Virus record (IMG/VR): IMGVR_UViG_3300035445_000156
Coordinates: 42,436-91,281 of that record
Reading direction: 5' to 3' (one strand)
From: a virus
Length of the DNA stretch: 48,846 nt
The position numbers and the translations under genes were made by a program. Below the pieces are notes generated by a model, which saw only the letters and a program-made list of their open reading frames with translations, made no database searches and had not been told where the DNA came from. This document shows, in pieces, positions 1 through 7,461 of this stretch (positions within the stretch are counted from its first letter, which is position 1; each line of letters begins with the position of its first letter).

Positions 1-447
1 TCGTTCGAGTGGGGCCGGGAGACGGCGCAGCCCGCGGCCGAGTGCGACGCGTGCGGCCTCCCGTTCCCCGCGAGCGCCAAGGTGAAGGAGTGCGCGTGCG
101 GTGCCGAGCGCGGCAGGCGGGTCGAGGACGGCCTGTGGGTCCGGTTATCGGACCGGTCAGGCGCGGCGGAGGACCTCGCCGGCTTCGAGCTCGGGGTCGC
201 GGCGGGCGAGTGGCTCCGGGAGGAGCGGGGCGCGGCGTGGGGGACGCTCTTCGCGGACGAGCCGTTCGGCGCGCTCGACGCGAGCCACCGGCGGGCGCTC
301 GCGGGGAGTCTCGGCCGGCTGCTCTCGCGCGAGCACGGGGGCTACGAGCAGGCGCTCGTCGTCGCGCACCACCCGGGACTGATGGACGGGCTCCCCGGGC
401 TCGTGCGCATCGTGAGCGACGGGCGGAGCAGCCGGTTTGAAGCTTGA
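1..447 (+). CDS. SbcC/Rad50-like ATPase, C-terminal part (5' truncated by window)
   Basis: The frame is open from base 1, so the start lies outside the window. The visible part carries a CDACG...CACG cysteine pair that looks like a zinc site, then AEDLAGFELGVAAGEWL, a Walker-B-like segment TLFADEPFGALDASH and a final ALVVAHHP strand. This order is that of the C-terminal lobe of Rad50/SbcC/RecF-type ABC ATPases, which act in DNA end processing. The ATPase half with Walker A would be upstream. The stop codon overlaps the -35 box of the next gene's promoter. Family assignment is good; the exact subfamily is not determined. Confidence 0.75.
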   Translation, partial: SFEWGRETAQPAAECDACGLPFPASAKVKECACGAERGRRVEDGLWVRLSDRSGAAEDLAGFELGVAAGEWLREERGAAWGTLFADEPFGALDASHRRALAGSLGRLLSREHGGYEQALVVAHHPGLMDGLPGLVRIVSDGRSSRFEA

Positions 448-472
448 CAGATAAGACAAGATGTCTTATCAA
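444..472 (+). promoter_or_regulatory. Sigma70-like promoter with dyad operator in its spacer
   Basis: TTGACA (444-449), a 17-bp spacer and TATCAA (467-472), followed after 6 nt by the ATG at 479. The spacer holds an inverted repeat GATAAGACA-aga-TGTCTTATC (450-470) that runs into the -10 box, as expected for a repressor operator. Three other promoters in the window have the same architecture. The short -10 to ATG distance implies a leaderless mRNA. Confidence 0.7.
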
Positions 473-478
473 TGACTC

Positions 479-970
479 ATGAAGAAGGTCTCACTCAAGG
501 ACGCGCGCGCTTCTCTCCTCTCGGTCCTCGCCCGCCGTGCGGAGGAGCAGGCGCGCTGGTCGCACCCCTTCCGCCGCGTGTCGTGGAGGACGATCGAGGC
601 GGGGCTCTTCGTCGTTCGGGCGCGGGAGAGGCGGCTCGCCGCGAGGCGGGTGACGGGCGCGGCGCCGGCCTGGATGCTCGACCTGGCGTTGGCGGCGGGT
701 CTCGGACGCGGGGTATCTCGCCCGATGCTCCGCGGGGCGCGGGGGCGACTGCGGCGGCTCCTCTCGGTCGCGCGTCACCTGCACGAGTGGGGCGGCGGGC
801 TCCGGTTCGGGGAGCTGCTCGCCCTGACGGGCATGGGAGAGCGGGAGCTGCACGGGACGCTCGCGTGGGCGAGCCGGCAGGGCGTGCTCGTCGACTGCGG
901 CGAGAGCGGCTGGTTCTTCGGCCCGTGGCGCGAGGAGTCGGTCGAGATCGAGCGCCTCGCGCGCGCATGA
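479..970 (+). CDS. Hypothetical basic protein with possible C-terminal winged helix
   Basis: 163 residues, rich in Arg. The last third (LRFGELLALTGMGERELHG, then a TLAWASRQGVLVD strand) reads like a winged-helix fold, so DNA binding is possible. I do not recognise a family. The ATG is chosen because it lies 6 nt after the -10 box of the operator-controlled promoter at 444-472. The stop overlaps the next start (ATGA). Being the first gene after a strong repressible promoter suggests an early or regulatory role, which is inference. Confidence 0.7.
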   Translation: MKKVSLKDARASLLSVLARRAEEQARWSHPFRRVSWRTIEAGLFVVRARERRLAARRVTGAAPAWMLDLALAAGLGRGVSRPMLRGARGRLRRLLSVARHLHEWGGGLRFGELLALTGMGERELHGTLAWASRQGVLVDCGESGWFFGPWREESVEIERLARA

Positions 971-1203
971 TCCCCCGCGTGAACCACGAACTGAGACTCG
1001 TGTGGCGGGATCGCGAGGACACGCGTCGCGTCTACGAGTGCGCGGGGTGCGGTCGCCGCCTGCGAGTCGTCGCGCCCGTCGTTTTCCCGGACTACGAGGC
1101 GCGGTACGAGAAGCTCCTGGGCGAGGCGGCGGCGGAGCCGTGTCCCGGCAGGGCCCCGCCGGTAGGCACGGACGACGGGGCCGCCTGCGACCGGGCGGCG
1201 TGA
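967..1203 (+). CDS. Small zinc-finger-like protein
   Basis: 78 residues. A CAGCGRRL knuckle near residue 26 and a later Cys suggest a small metal-binding domain, common among phage accessory proteins. The ATG overlaps the upstream stop (ATGA) and the stop overlaps the next start (GTGA), so it is probably translationally coupled. No function can be assigned. Confidence 0.65.
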   Translation: MIPRVNHELRLVWRDREDTRRVYECAGCGRRLRVVAPVVFPDYEARYEKLLGEAAAEPCPGRAPPVGTDDGAACDRAA

Positions 1204-1724
1204 GGGTCCGCCCCCCGCGGCTCGTGCTCGGGCTCGACGTCGCGCTGCGCACGTTCGGCTGGGCGCTCGCGCGCGTTGCCGGGTCGGGGATCGAGCCGGT
1301 CGCGATGGGGCTGATCGCGACCGAGGCGGGCGATGGGGCGAGGAGCGCGGACAACTTCCGGTGCGCGGGCGAGCTCGCCGTCGCGCTGGCCGGCGTGCTC
1401 CGCCGGTCGGCGGAGCCCGTGTCGCTCGTCTGCGCGGAGGCGATGAGCTACCCGCCCGGCGCGGTGGCGGCCGCGCAGATCTCGATCGCGTGGGGCGTCG
1501 TCGCGGCGGTGACCTACGGGGTCGAGGTCCGGGAGGCGAGCCCGCAGCGGATCAAGCGGGCGGTGGCCGGCGCGGCGGACGCGAGCAAGCGGGACGTGCA
1601 GGACGCGCTCGACGTTCGGTTCGGCCCGGACCGGATGCGCGAGCACCTCGCGCACCTGAAGCGCGGTTCGTGGGAGCACCCGTGCGACGCGCTCGCGGCG
1701 ATCGTCGCGCTTGCGCCCGCATGA
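1200..1724 (+). CDS. RuvC-like Holliday junction resolvase
   Basis: 174 residues from GTG. The N-terminus LVLGLDVALRTFGWAL is the first RNase H-fold strand with its catalytic Asp (about residue 13). CAEAMSYPPG supplies the middle Glu, and HPCDALAAIVAL carries a C-terminal Asp in the usual context. Size and motif order fit phage RuvC/RusA-type junction-cleaving enzymes of the RNase H fold, which resolve recombination or replication intermediates before packaging. The GTG overlaps the previous stop (GTGA). The Rad50-like gene upstream supports a recombination role. Confidence 0.7.
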   Translation: MRVRPPRLVLGLDVALRTFGWALARVAGSGIEPVAMGLIATEAGDGARSADNFRCAGELAVALAGVLRRSAEPVSLVCAEAMSYPPGAVAAAQISIAWGVVAAVTYGVEVREASPQRIKRAVAGAADASKRDVQDALDVRFGPDRMREHLAHLKRGSWEHPCDALAAIVALAPA

Positions 1725-1734
1725 TCTCCGTGCC

Positions 1735-1956
1735 ATGAGACGGCGCGTGAGGGCAGAGAAGAGGGAGCTCCGAGCGCCGCCGCACAAGCCGGTCGTGTGG
1801 CTCGTGAGGCGGCGGGACAGCGGGCGCGGGGCGCACGTCGTCGCGCAGACGGCCTACTTCGCGCTGCAGCAGGGCGCGGTCGTCCTGAAGGACTCGGCCG
1901 CCGCCCCGTGCCTCGACCTCGACCGGATGACGGCGACCGTGTGCGACGCGGCGTGA
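1735..1956 (+). CDS. Small hypothetical protein
   Basis: 73 residues with a basic N-terminus, then KPVVWLVRRRDSGRGAHVVA, which reads as two beta strands. Starts 10 nt after the resolvase stop; CATGAT lies 9 nt before the ATG and may be its -10 box. No recognisable family. Confidence 0.5.
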   Translation: MRRRVRAEKRELRAPPHKPVVWLVRRRDSGRGAHVVAQTAYFALQQGAVVLKDSAAAPCLDLDRMTATVCDAA

Positions 1957-1971
1957 CAACATCGCGCCCCG

Positions 1972-2568
1972 ATGCGGAAGGGAAAACCGGAGGCGAAGGG
2001 GAGCGGGGCGGGGCGGACGGAGAGGACGGCGGACGGGCTGCGCGGGAGCGCGCCGAGGGTCCTGCCGCTCTCGACGGTGCGCAAGAACCCGTGGAACCCG
2101 AACGGGATCACGGCGGCCGAGCGCGAGCGGATCAAGCACGGCTTCGAGGTGGACGGCTGGATCGTCTCGCAGGCGCTGCTCGTGTGGGGCCTCGACGAGA
2201 AGGGCGCCCGGCGCAACCTGATCATCGACGGGGAGCAGCGGCACACCGTCGCGCTCGAGCTCGGGATGGAGCGCGGGCCGATGGTCTTCCTCGACGGGAT
2301 CACGGAGGCGCAGGCGAGGGCGTTCACGATCAAGCTGCTCGCGCGCCGGTCGGGCGGCGAGTCGGCCTTCGACGTCTCGAAGCTCGCGGCGACGATCCCG
2401 GCGATCCGGGCAGAGAGCGCGGGGGTCGACGTCGCCCTCGACCTCGGGCTCGACGCGGCGTTCTTCCGGCGCGTGACCGAGCCGCCGGTCCGGGAGGAGT
2501 CGCGCGGCAAGACGCGCGTCGCGGTGACGATCGAGTGCCCCCACTGCCACCAGCACTTCACGCGATGA
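1972..2568 (+). CDS. ParB-like (ParB-N/Srx fold) protein, copy 1
   Basis: 198 residues. The core LSTVRKNPWNPN ... NLIIDGEQRHTVALELGM matches the ParB-N/sulfiredoxin-like fold, with the DGEQR motif where the family binds nucleotide. There is no HTH region as in plasmid or chromosomal ParB. The C-terminus ends in a CPHCHQHF half-knuckle. The next gene is a tandem paralogue, and an ABC-ATPase/GNAT fusion follows, so the trio is probably a functional unit. ParB-N proteins without HTH often sit in phage DNA-modification neighbourhoods, so partitioning should not be assumed. Confidence 0.75.
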   Translation: MRKGKPEAKGSGAGRTERTADGLRGSAPRVLPLSTVRKNPWNPNGITAAERERIKHGFEVDGWIVSQALLVWGLDEKGARRNLIIDGEQRHTVALELGMERGPMVFLDGITEAQARAFTIKLLARRSGGESAFDVSKLAATIPAIRAESAGVDVALDLGLDAAFFRRVTEPPVREESRGKTRVAVTIECPHCHQHFTR

Positions 2569-3209
2569 GGCGCGCGGAGAAGAGACGACGAGATAACACC
2601 GGTGTTATCTCCGGGACAAACCGACTCGTCGGCACGGTGCCGGAGATCGTCCCGATCGCCGGCCTGAGCAAGAACCCGTGGAACCCGACCGCGATCACGG
2701 GGGAGGAGCGCGACAGGATCCGACACGGGTTCAAGACGGACGGGTGGCTCGTCGCGCAGGCGCTGCTCGTGTGGCGCGCGGACGAGCGGGGGCGGGTCAG
2801 GAACGTCATCATTGACGGGGAGCAGCGCTTCACCGTCGCGGACGAGTTGGGGATGACCGAGGGGCCCGTCTCGTTCCTCGACGGGATCACGGAGGCCGCG
2901 GCGCGTCGACTCACAGTGAAGCTCAACGCGAGGCGAGCGGGCGGCGGTTCGTTCGATCCCGCGAAGTTCGCGGCGAACGTCGTTTCGATCGGGGAGGTCG
3001 ATCTCGGGGACGTCTCACACGCGCTCGACTTGGGACTCGACGATCGGGCGTTCGCCCGACTCACCGGCGCGGCGGAACGCGCGCCGGACCAGACCGAGCG
3101 CGCGCGGGTCGGGTTCGTCGTCCTCGTCGACTGCGACGACGAGACCCATCAGCTCGCTATTATCGAGGACCTGATGTCGAGGGGATACCGGTGCCGCGCG
3201 TTGACCTGA
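2565..3209 (+). CDS. ParB-like protein, copy 2, with palindromic element in its N-terminus
   Basis: 214 residues and clearly paralogous to the upstream gene (LSKNPWNPTAIT, NVIIDGEQRFTVADELGM). The C-terminus differs: a VLVDCDDETHQLAIIEDLMS tail replaces the Cys-rich end. Codons 9-19 are the 33-bp palindromic element read as RDNTGVISGTN, placed in the disordered N-terminal tail before the conserved core. The ATG overlaps the upstream stop (ATGA). An internal GTG after the element could give a shorter form. Overlaps the next gene by 19 bp. Confidence 0.75.
   Translation: MRRAEKRRRDNTGVISGTNRLVGTVPEIVPIAGLSKNPWNPTAITGEERDRIRHGFKTDGWLVAQALLVWRADERGRVRNVIIDGEQRFTVADELGMTEGPVSFLDGITEAAARRLTVKLNARRAGGGSFDPAKFAANVVSIGEVDLGDVSHALDLGLDDRAFARLTGAAERAPDQTERARVGFVVLVDCDDETHQLAIIEDLMSRGYRCRALT
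2590..2622 (+). repeat. 33-bp palindromic element, copy 1 (intragenic)
   Basis: GAGATAACACC followed by its exact reverse complement (22-bp palindrome, 2590-2611), then the tail CGGGACAAACC. Lies inside the second parB-like gene and is read in the DNTGVIS frame. Confidence 0.95.
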
Positions 3210-4381
3210 CGCTGGAGAACCCGGTCGAGCGGACGGCGCGAGTCGTCCAGCTCGAGGGGATGTTCGACGTGCCGGCGACTGAGCGCTCGCGGGTGTCGTT
3301 CTCGTTCGACGCGCCGTTCGACGAGCGACCGTGGAGTGTCGGGCTGATCGTCGGGCCGAGCGGCGCGGGCAAGACGAGCGTCGCTCGGCACCTGTTCGGC
3401 GACTGTCTCGTCTCCGGCTACGACTGGCACGAGACGAGGAGCATCGTCGATTCGTTTGAAGGGGGCATCCGCGACACGACCGCGGCGCTCTCGTCGGTCG
3501 GCTTCTCCAGCCCTCCCAATTGGCTGCGGCCGTTCCGGCTGCTCTCGTGCGGCGAGCAGTTCCGCGCGATGATGGCCCGCGCGCTCGTCGATCCGCGCCC
3601 TCGGATCTGCGTCGACGAGTTCACGAGTGTGGTCGACCGGACCGTCGCGCAGGTCGGCAGTCACGCGATCGCGAAGTCTGTCCGGAAGCGGGCCAAGCAG
3701 CTCGTCGCCGTGACGTGCCACTACGACGTCGAGGAGTGGCTGCAACCCGACTGGGTGATCGAGCCTCACCTGGGACGGTTTGCATGGAGGTCTCTTCGGC
3801 GACGACCGGACCTCGAGCTCGAGGTCGTTCGAGCCGAGTATTCGGCGTGGCGCTGGTTCGCTCCGTTTCACTATCTGAGCGCGGAGCTGCACAGGGCGGC
3901 GCGGTGCTTCGTCGGTCTTATCGCCGATCGACCGGTTGCGTTCGCGGCCTTCTTGCCGTTTCCTCACCCCAAGTGCAGAGATATACGACATATCAGTCGT
4001 CTGGTCGTACACCCTGACTACCAGGGATTGGGTCTCGGAATTTTGATGGCTTCTTTGACGGCTGGTATCTGCAAGGCGCGCGGATTTCGAGTGATGATTG
4101 TAACTTCTCACCCTTCGCTGATCGCCGCGATGGCGAGATCGCCCGAGTGGGAGTTAACTCGACGTTCGAGCTTCTCCGCCCGACAAGGCAGAACGACGAC
4201 GGTGCCCTGTTTAGTAAAGGACATAAGACGAACGGCGACCTTCTTGTTCGTGGGTTCAAGTGTCGATTCCCGTCTTTGGGAATCAGAACCGCAGCAGACA
4301 GCCGGGCATCCCGCGCAGGGGGACGGGCGCGACGGGCGCGGCGCCGTCGAGACACCACGCGAAGAGCGTCCTGCCCCGTGA
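3191..4381 (+). CDS. ABC-type ATPase fused to a GNAT acyltransferase
   Basis: 396 residues from GTG. Walker A GPSGAGKTS (about 55-63), an ABC signature-like LSCGEQ (118-123) and Walker B RICVDEF (138-144) form the N-terminal ATPase. The second half is a GNAT domain with the acyl-CoA loop VHPDYQGLGLG (273-283). No membrane segment is present, so this is not a transporter. GNAT folds include phage Mu Mom, which modifies adenine in DNA; with the two ParB-like genes upstream, a DNA or tRNA modification role is a reasonable inference. From about 3840 the sequence is less GC-rich than its neighbours, suggesting transfer or decay. The last ~33 codons overlap a convergent gene and may be non-native. 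Confidence 0.75.
   Translation: MPRVDLTLENPVERTARVVQLEGMFDVPATERSRVSFSFDAPFDERPWSVGLIVGPSGAGKTSVARHLFGDCLVSGYDWHETRSIVDSFEGGIRDTTAALSSVGFSSPPNWLRPFRLLSCGEQFRAMMARALVDPRPRICVDEFTSVVDRTVAQVGSHAIAKSVRKRAKQLVAVTCHYDVEEWLQPDWVIEPHLGRFAWRSLRRRPDLELEVVRAEYSAWRWFAPFHYLSAELHRAARCFVGLIADRPVAFAAFLPFPHPKCRDIRHISRLVVHPDYQGLGLGILMASLTAGICKARGFRVMIVTSHPSLIAAMARSPEWELTRRSSFSARQGRTTTVPCLVKDIRRTATFLFVGSSVDSRLWESEPQQTAGHPAQGDGRDGRGAVETPREERPAP
4265..4284. terminator. Hairpin between convergent genes
   Basis: GATTCCC-gtcttt-GGGAATC is a perfect 7-bp stem with a 6-nt loop. It abuts the stop codon of the minus-strand ASCH gene and lies near the end of the plus-strand ATPase/GNAT gene, so it may end both transcripts. 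No strong U tract follows. Confidence 0.45.
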
Positions 4382-4672
4382 CTCCGCGGCGGACATGAGG
4401 GCGCGCAGCTCGTCGACCGAGACGCACGCGGCGTCCGCGTCGTCGAGCGTCGCCGGTCGACAGCCGAGGAGGTCGACCCGACTCGTCACGTGACCGGCGA
4501 CGTCGTCGCCCGCGAGTTCGCCCAGCCACGGCTCGACCTCGTCTCGGCCCCTCGCCTGCTGCACGTGCAGCTCGCCGCGGTGGGTTGTCGCCCAGGTGCG
4601 CAGTTCGACCGTCTTCAGGCCGTGGCCGATGAGCGGCGCCCACGGCCACCGCACGGAGAGGGCTCGTTTCAC
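4283..4672 (-). CDS. ASCH-domain protein
   Basis: 129 residues from a GTG. KRALSVRWPWAPLIGHGLKTVELRTW is the hallmark N-terminus of ASCH/PUA-like domains (SxxxPwa...GxKtvElR), followed by HRGELHVQQA. ASCH proteins bind RNA or modified nucleosides; no substrate can be named here. The start overlaps the stop of the upstream minus-strand gene (GTGA), making it the third gene of a three-gene operon. Confidence 0.75.
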   Translation of the reverse strand: MKRALSVRWPWAPLIGHGLKTVELRTWATTHRGELHVQQARGRDEVEPWLGELAGDDVAGHVTSRVDLLGCRPATLDDADAACVSVDELRALMSAAESRGRTLFAWCLDGAAPVAPVPLRGMPGCLLRF

Positions 4673-5124
4673 TGAGTCGCTCTCCACGCCGCCCGGGAGC
4701 GGCGCCACGCCGGGAACGCGAGCTTCGCCCACGCGGCCCGCGCGAGGGTCGCGAAGAGGGCGGTCGCGGCGGGCCAGCCCCACGAGTCGGCCGCGACCAG
4801 CACGATCAGCGCGGGCCACGCCCACGTGACCAACTGCTCGCGCCAGGCGAGCGCGTCGATCAGCGCCTGTTTGCGCGGCGGGTACGGAGGAGCGGCGTGC
4901 CGCTCGCGGTGTCGTCCCTCGATGCTCGCCTTTTCCCGGGCCGTCTCCGCCTGGTAGAGGCGGAGCAGTCCGGTGACCGCGGCGATGGCGCCGGAGCGCA
5001 GATCGTGCACCGCGGGCAGGGCGCAGGCGATGAGCAGGGCCGTCTCCAGGGCGAGGGTCGCCGCACGCTCATAGCGCCACGTCTCGCCGGAGATCCGAGC
5101 GTGAATCAGGTCGACCGAGGTCAC
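4669..5124 (-). CDS. Putative membrane protein of minus-strand operon
   Basis: 151 residues from a GTG that overlaps the upstream stop. A hydrophobic segment ALETALLIACALPAV (about 24-38) and a second one, LVTWAWPALIVLVAADSWG (about 97-115), suggest two membrane passes separated by a charged loop (RREKASIEGRHRERH-like). Function unknown. Flanked by a Cys-rich protein and the ASCH protein in one operon. Confidence 0.6.
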   Translation of the reverse strand: MTSVDLIHARISGETWRYERAATLALETALLIACALPAVHDLRSGAIAAVTGLLRLYQAETAREKASIEGRHRERHAAPPYPPRKQALIDALAWREQLVTWAWPALIVLVAADSWGWPAATALFATLARAAWAKLAFPAWRRSRAAWRATQ

Positions 5125-5501
5125 GACGCCCTCGGCCGCGTGTCGATCGCGCCGCCGGCGATCCGCGGATCGCCGGGAGAGACGACGCCGAACCGGTCGT
5201 CCCACACGTGGCCGGGATACAGGGAATGATCCGGGCCGGACACGACCGCGGTCCACCGCCCGGCGTCAGCTTCGACCCATCGCAGATCGTCCGAGAGGAC
5301 CAGGACGTGTTTTGACGAGTAGTCCGTCTGCACGACGCGCCCCTCGCGCGCCGCGCGGAGGTAGTCGTCGGCGCGCGAGCAGCCGCCGGGGTAGTGGTGG
5401 AAGTCGGCCGAGTGCTTCGGGTCCACCTTGCCCGCCGCGAGACAGGCGGGGCAGCAAGCATCGACGAGGTACAGATTTTTCGTGTTCATGAGTCTTCGCA
5501 T
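5121..5501 (-). CDS. Cys/His-rich hypothetical protein, first gene of minus-strand operon
   Basis: About 126 residues. CCPACLAAGK...HSADFHHYPGGC near the N-terminus looks like a metal site (Cys and His); the rest is a beta-rich region (VQTDYSSKHVLVLSDDLRWV). The start at 5501 is chosen because it is 6 nt from the TATATC box of a strong promoter. An ATG 12 nt further in (5489) is an alternative. Ends in a GTGA overlap with the next gene. Confidence 0.6.
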   Translation of the reverse strand: MRRLMNTKNLYLVDACCPACLAAGKVDPKHSADFHHYPGGCSRADDYLRAAREGRVVQTDYSSKHVLVLSDDLRWVEADAGRWTAVVSGPDHSLYPGHVWDDRFGVVSPGDPRIAGGAIDTRPRAS

Positions 5502-5507
5502 GGGAGA

Positions 5508-5536
5508 GATATAGGTCAACATGTCTCACATGTCAA
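5508..5536 (-). promoter_or_regulatory. Sigma70-like promoter with ACATGT dyad, minus strand
   Basis: On the minus strand TTGACA (5531-5536), a 17-bp spacer and TATATC (5508-5513), 6 nt before the ATG at 5501. The spacer contains ACATGT-ctc-ACATGT, an inverted repeat that may bind a dimeric regulator. The plus-strand gene starting at 5521 begins inside this promoter, so the two are likely co-regulated. Confidence 0.65.
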
Positions 5537-5988
5537 GGATAAAGATCCGCGTCGCGCGCGCGATCGACCGGGTCGCCGCCCGGTTCTACGAGGGGCCGAC
5601 CCCGCCCGCCCGCCTCGCCGAGCAGGCGCGCCTGTTCCTTCTCTCCCGCCCCGACGCGACCTCCCTCGACTGGGAACTCTTCGCCAGCGAGCTCGCGGCC
5701 TCCGCCTACCGGGACGGCTTCACGCGCGGGGTCGAGGCGCTGCTCCGCAGGCGGGAGCCCGAGTCCTTCCCGCTCGACGACGCGGCGGACCGGGAGCGGC
5801 ACGAGTGGGCGCTGCAGGAGCAGTCCGAGGCGATGGCGCGCCACCTGGACGGCGACGGGGAGGGCGACCCGCTCGCGGGGGTGCCGCCGCACGAGCGGGC
5901 GGCCGCGTTCGACGAGATCGGCCGGGCCCTCGGCGGCTACCGGGTCGTCCTGGTCGCCTCGGACGCGGAGGCATCATCGCGGCCATGA
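5521..5988 (+). CDS. Hypothetical protein
   Basis: 155 residues, mostly helical and acidic toward the C-terminus (AAAFDEIGRALGGY). No family recognised. ATG at 5521 or 5530; both lie inside the divergent promoter region, and GATATA is 7 nt before the first. The 3' end encodes CATCAT and the stop overlaps the next start (ATGA). Confidence 0.6.
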   Translation: MSHMSRIKIRVARAIDRVAARFYEGPTPPARLAEQARLFLLSRPDATSLDWELFASELAASAYRDGFTRGVEALLRRREPESFPLDDAADRERHEWALQEQSEAMARHLDGDGEGDPLAGVPPHERAAAFDEIGRALGGYRVVLVASDAEASSRP

Positions 5989-6299
5989 GGGAGCAGGTGT
6001 CGATCAGGGTGAAGGCGGTCAACGCGATCGTGGCGGTCGTGGACTTCGCGGCCTCCTCGGCTGCAGCGTATGAGGGGGAGAGCGCGCAGAAGGACGCCGT
6101 GATCCGGCAGCTCACCGAGCAGCTCGCGCGCGTCGAGGCGGAGAAGAAGGCAGTTGAGGACCGGATACGGGAAGAGATGGCCGCGCCGATACGGGACCGC
6201 GTTGTCGCTCTCCTGTCGACGCGTGACCGGCTAGCAGACGACCGCGCGGTCTCGTTGCTCGATGGTGAGCTGAACGACCTGCGCGAGCTCTTGCGGTGA
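5985..6299 (+). CDS. Small coiled-coil protein
   Basis: 104 residues. A hydrophobic N-terminus (VNAIVAVVDFAASSAA) precedes a heptad-rich region QKDAVIRQLTEQLARVEAE and another short helix. CATCAT sits exactly 7 nt before the ATG. Function unknown. Confidence 0.6.
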   Translation: MREQVSIRVKAVNAIVAVVDFAASSAAAYEGESAQKDAVIRQLTEQLARVEAEKKAVEDRIREEMAAPIRDRVVALLSTRDRLADDRAVSLLDGELNDLRELLR

Positions 6300-6499
6300 T
6301 GTGGGTCGAGTGGTCCCCGCCCGGCTCATCCGTGACGGGGCGCTACGAGTCGCCGGAGTTCGAGGACGGGCGCCGGCTGCCGCAGGCCGTCGAGGCGCGG
6401 TGCGAGGCGTGCGGCGAGCAGTGGCGGGGGACCTGCGAGAGCGGGCGCGTGCGGGAGAAGATCGCGAGGTTCGCGACGCTTCACCGGCACGGGACCTAG
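6296..6499 (+). CDS. Small zinc-ribbon-like protein
   Basis: 67 residues. CEACGEQWRGTCESG resembles a half zinc ribbon and HRHGT closes the protein. GTG at 6296 overlaps the upstream stop; ATG at 6299 is also possible. Overlaps the convergent gene by 4 bp. Confidence 0.55.
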   Translation: MMWVEWSPPGSSVTGRYESPEFEDGRRLPQAVEARCEACGEQWRGTCESGRVREKIARFATLHRHGT

Positions 6500-7344
6500 G
6501 CGGCCTCCGCGTTTCGCACGACGAACTCGTGCAACTCGGTCCCGGAGCAGCCGCGGTACTCGGCGAGCCACTTCGCCGACCGCTCGGGCGTGAGCTTCAT
6601 CTGGGCGGCGAGCGCGGCCCACGAGCGCTCGACCGTCTCCCGGCTCGCGTACAGCCATGAGCGGTCGTCGTCGTAGCAGTGCCAGTGCTTTACGTAGACG
6701 ACCTCGCCGGTCGCGAGCACGTAGCGGTGCACGGTCGTCTCCTTCCCGATCTCGCCGACGAGCTCGGCCGGGGACGCGCCCTTCAGCACGTCGTACGAGA
6801 ACGAGTCGGCGCACGAGAGACCCACGAGCAGCGCCTCGATCCGCTCCGCCTCGGCCTGCTCGGCGCGCTTCGCGTCCTCGGCTCTCCGGGCCCGCTCCGC
6901 GCGCCTCTCGCGCTCGGCGAGCTCGTCCGCCTCGACCCGCGCGATCTCGTCCGCGGCGGCGAGGCGGCAGTAGAGGGTCAGCGACCAGCCCCGGTCGTCG
7001 GACAGGCCGAAGCTCAGGCCGTCCTCGGAGATCCACGTCCGTCGCTGCGCGACGACGGTCACGACCTTCTCGGCGTGCTCGCCCGCGCGCTTGCCGAGGC
7101 GGAACGACCGGCCCACCTCGGAGTCGAGGTCGGGCTTGGACGGTCCGCAGTCGCGGGTGAGGACGACCGGCGCCTCCTCCCTGCTCGGCTCTTTCCACGA
7201 CTTCTTCTCGGGGGCCGGCGACGGCTTCGCCGGGCACGCGACGTGCCGGCTGCCCTTGCCCTTCTCCCACTCGATGCTCGCTCCGGAGGCGAACCCTCCG
7301 CCGCACCTCTCGCACTTGCCCGCGTACTTCGCAACGATCCGCAT
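6496..7344 (-). CDS. Zinc-finger and coiled-coil protein under repressible promoter
   Basis: 282 residues. The N-terminal 40 residues (CERCGGGFASGASI...HVAC) form a zinc-finger-like unit that may bind nucleic acid. A charged helix (ARVEADELAERERRAERARR) follows at about 150-185, and the C-terminus is a separate globular part ending RGCSGTELHEFVVRN. A GGAAGGGAGAGAG ribosome-binding site precedes the ATG, so this mRNA has a leader, unlike most genes here. Controlled by the dyad promoter at 7367-7395. Family not recognised. Confidence 0.7.
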   Translation of the reverse strand: MRIVAKYAGKCERCGGGFASGASIEWEKGKGSRHVACPAKPSPAPEKKSWKEPSREEAPVVLTRDCGPSKPDLDSEVGRSFRLGKRAGEHAEKVVTVVAQRRTWISEDGLSFGLSDDRGWSLTLYCRLAAADEIARVEADELAERERRAERARRAEDAKRAEQAEAERIEALLVGLSCADSFSYDVLKGASPAELVGEIGKETTVHRYVLATGEVVYVKHWHCYDDDRSWLYASRETVERSWAALAAQMKLTPERSAKWLAEYRGCSGTELHEFVVRNAEAA

Positions 7345-7366
7345 GTCTCTCTCCCTTCCGACGAAC

Positions 7367-7395
7367 AGACTAGGACATGATGTCCTAGCCGTCAA
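7367..7395 (-). promoter_or_regulatory. Sigma70-like promoter with dyad operator, minus strand
   Basis: On the minus strand TTGACG (7390-7395), 17 bp and TAGTCT (7367-7372). The spacer and -10 box hold CTAGGACA-tga-TGTCCTAG (7370-7388), an 8-bp perfect dyad with a 3-nt centre. Its half-site resembles those at 450-470 and 45418-45436. Confidence 0.7.
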
Positions 7396-7412
7396 GGGAA
7401 ATTCGACCGGTC

Positions 7413-7446
7413 GAGATAACACCGGTGTTATCTCCCCGGACAAACC
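7413..7446 (+). repeat. 33-bp palindromic element, copy 2 (divergent intergenic)
   Basis: Same 22-bp palindrome (7413-7434) with a tail CCCGGACAAACC, one base longer. It lies between the minus-strand promoter at 7367-7395 and the helicase gene, with exactly 14 bp from palindrome end to the CATCCT box (7449-7454). Confidence 0.95.
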
Positions 7447-7461
7447 GGCATCCTCCGCGCG

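Noticed and set aside
1972-3209. ParB partition system with the palindromes as parS sites
   Set aside because: Both ParB-like proteins lack the HTH and dimerisation parts, and no ParA is adjacent; binding to the palindrome is kept only as a test, not a call.
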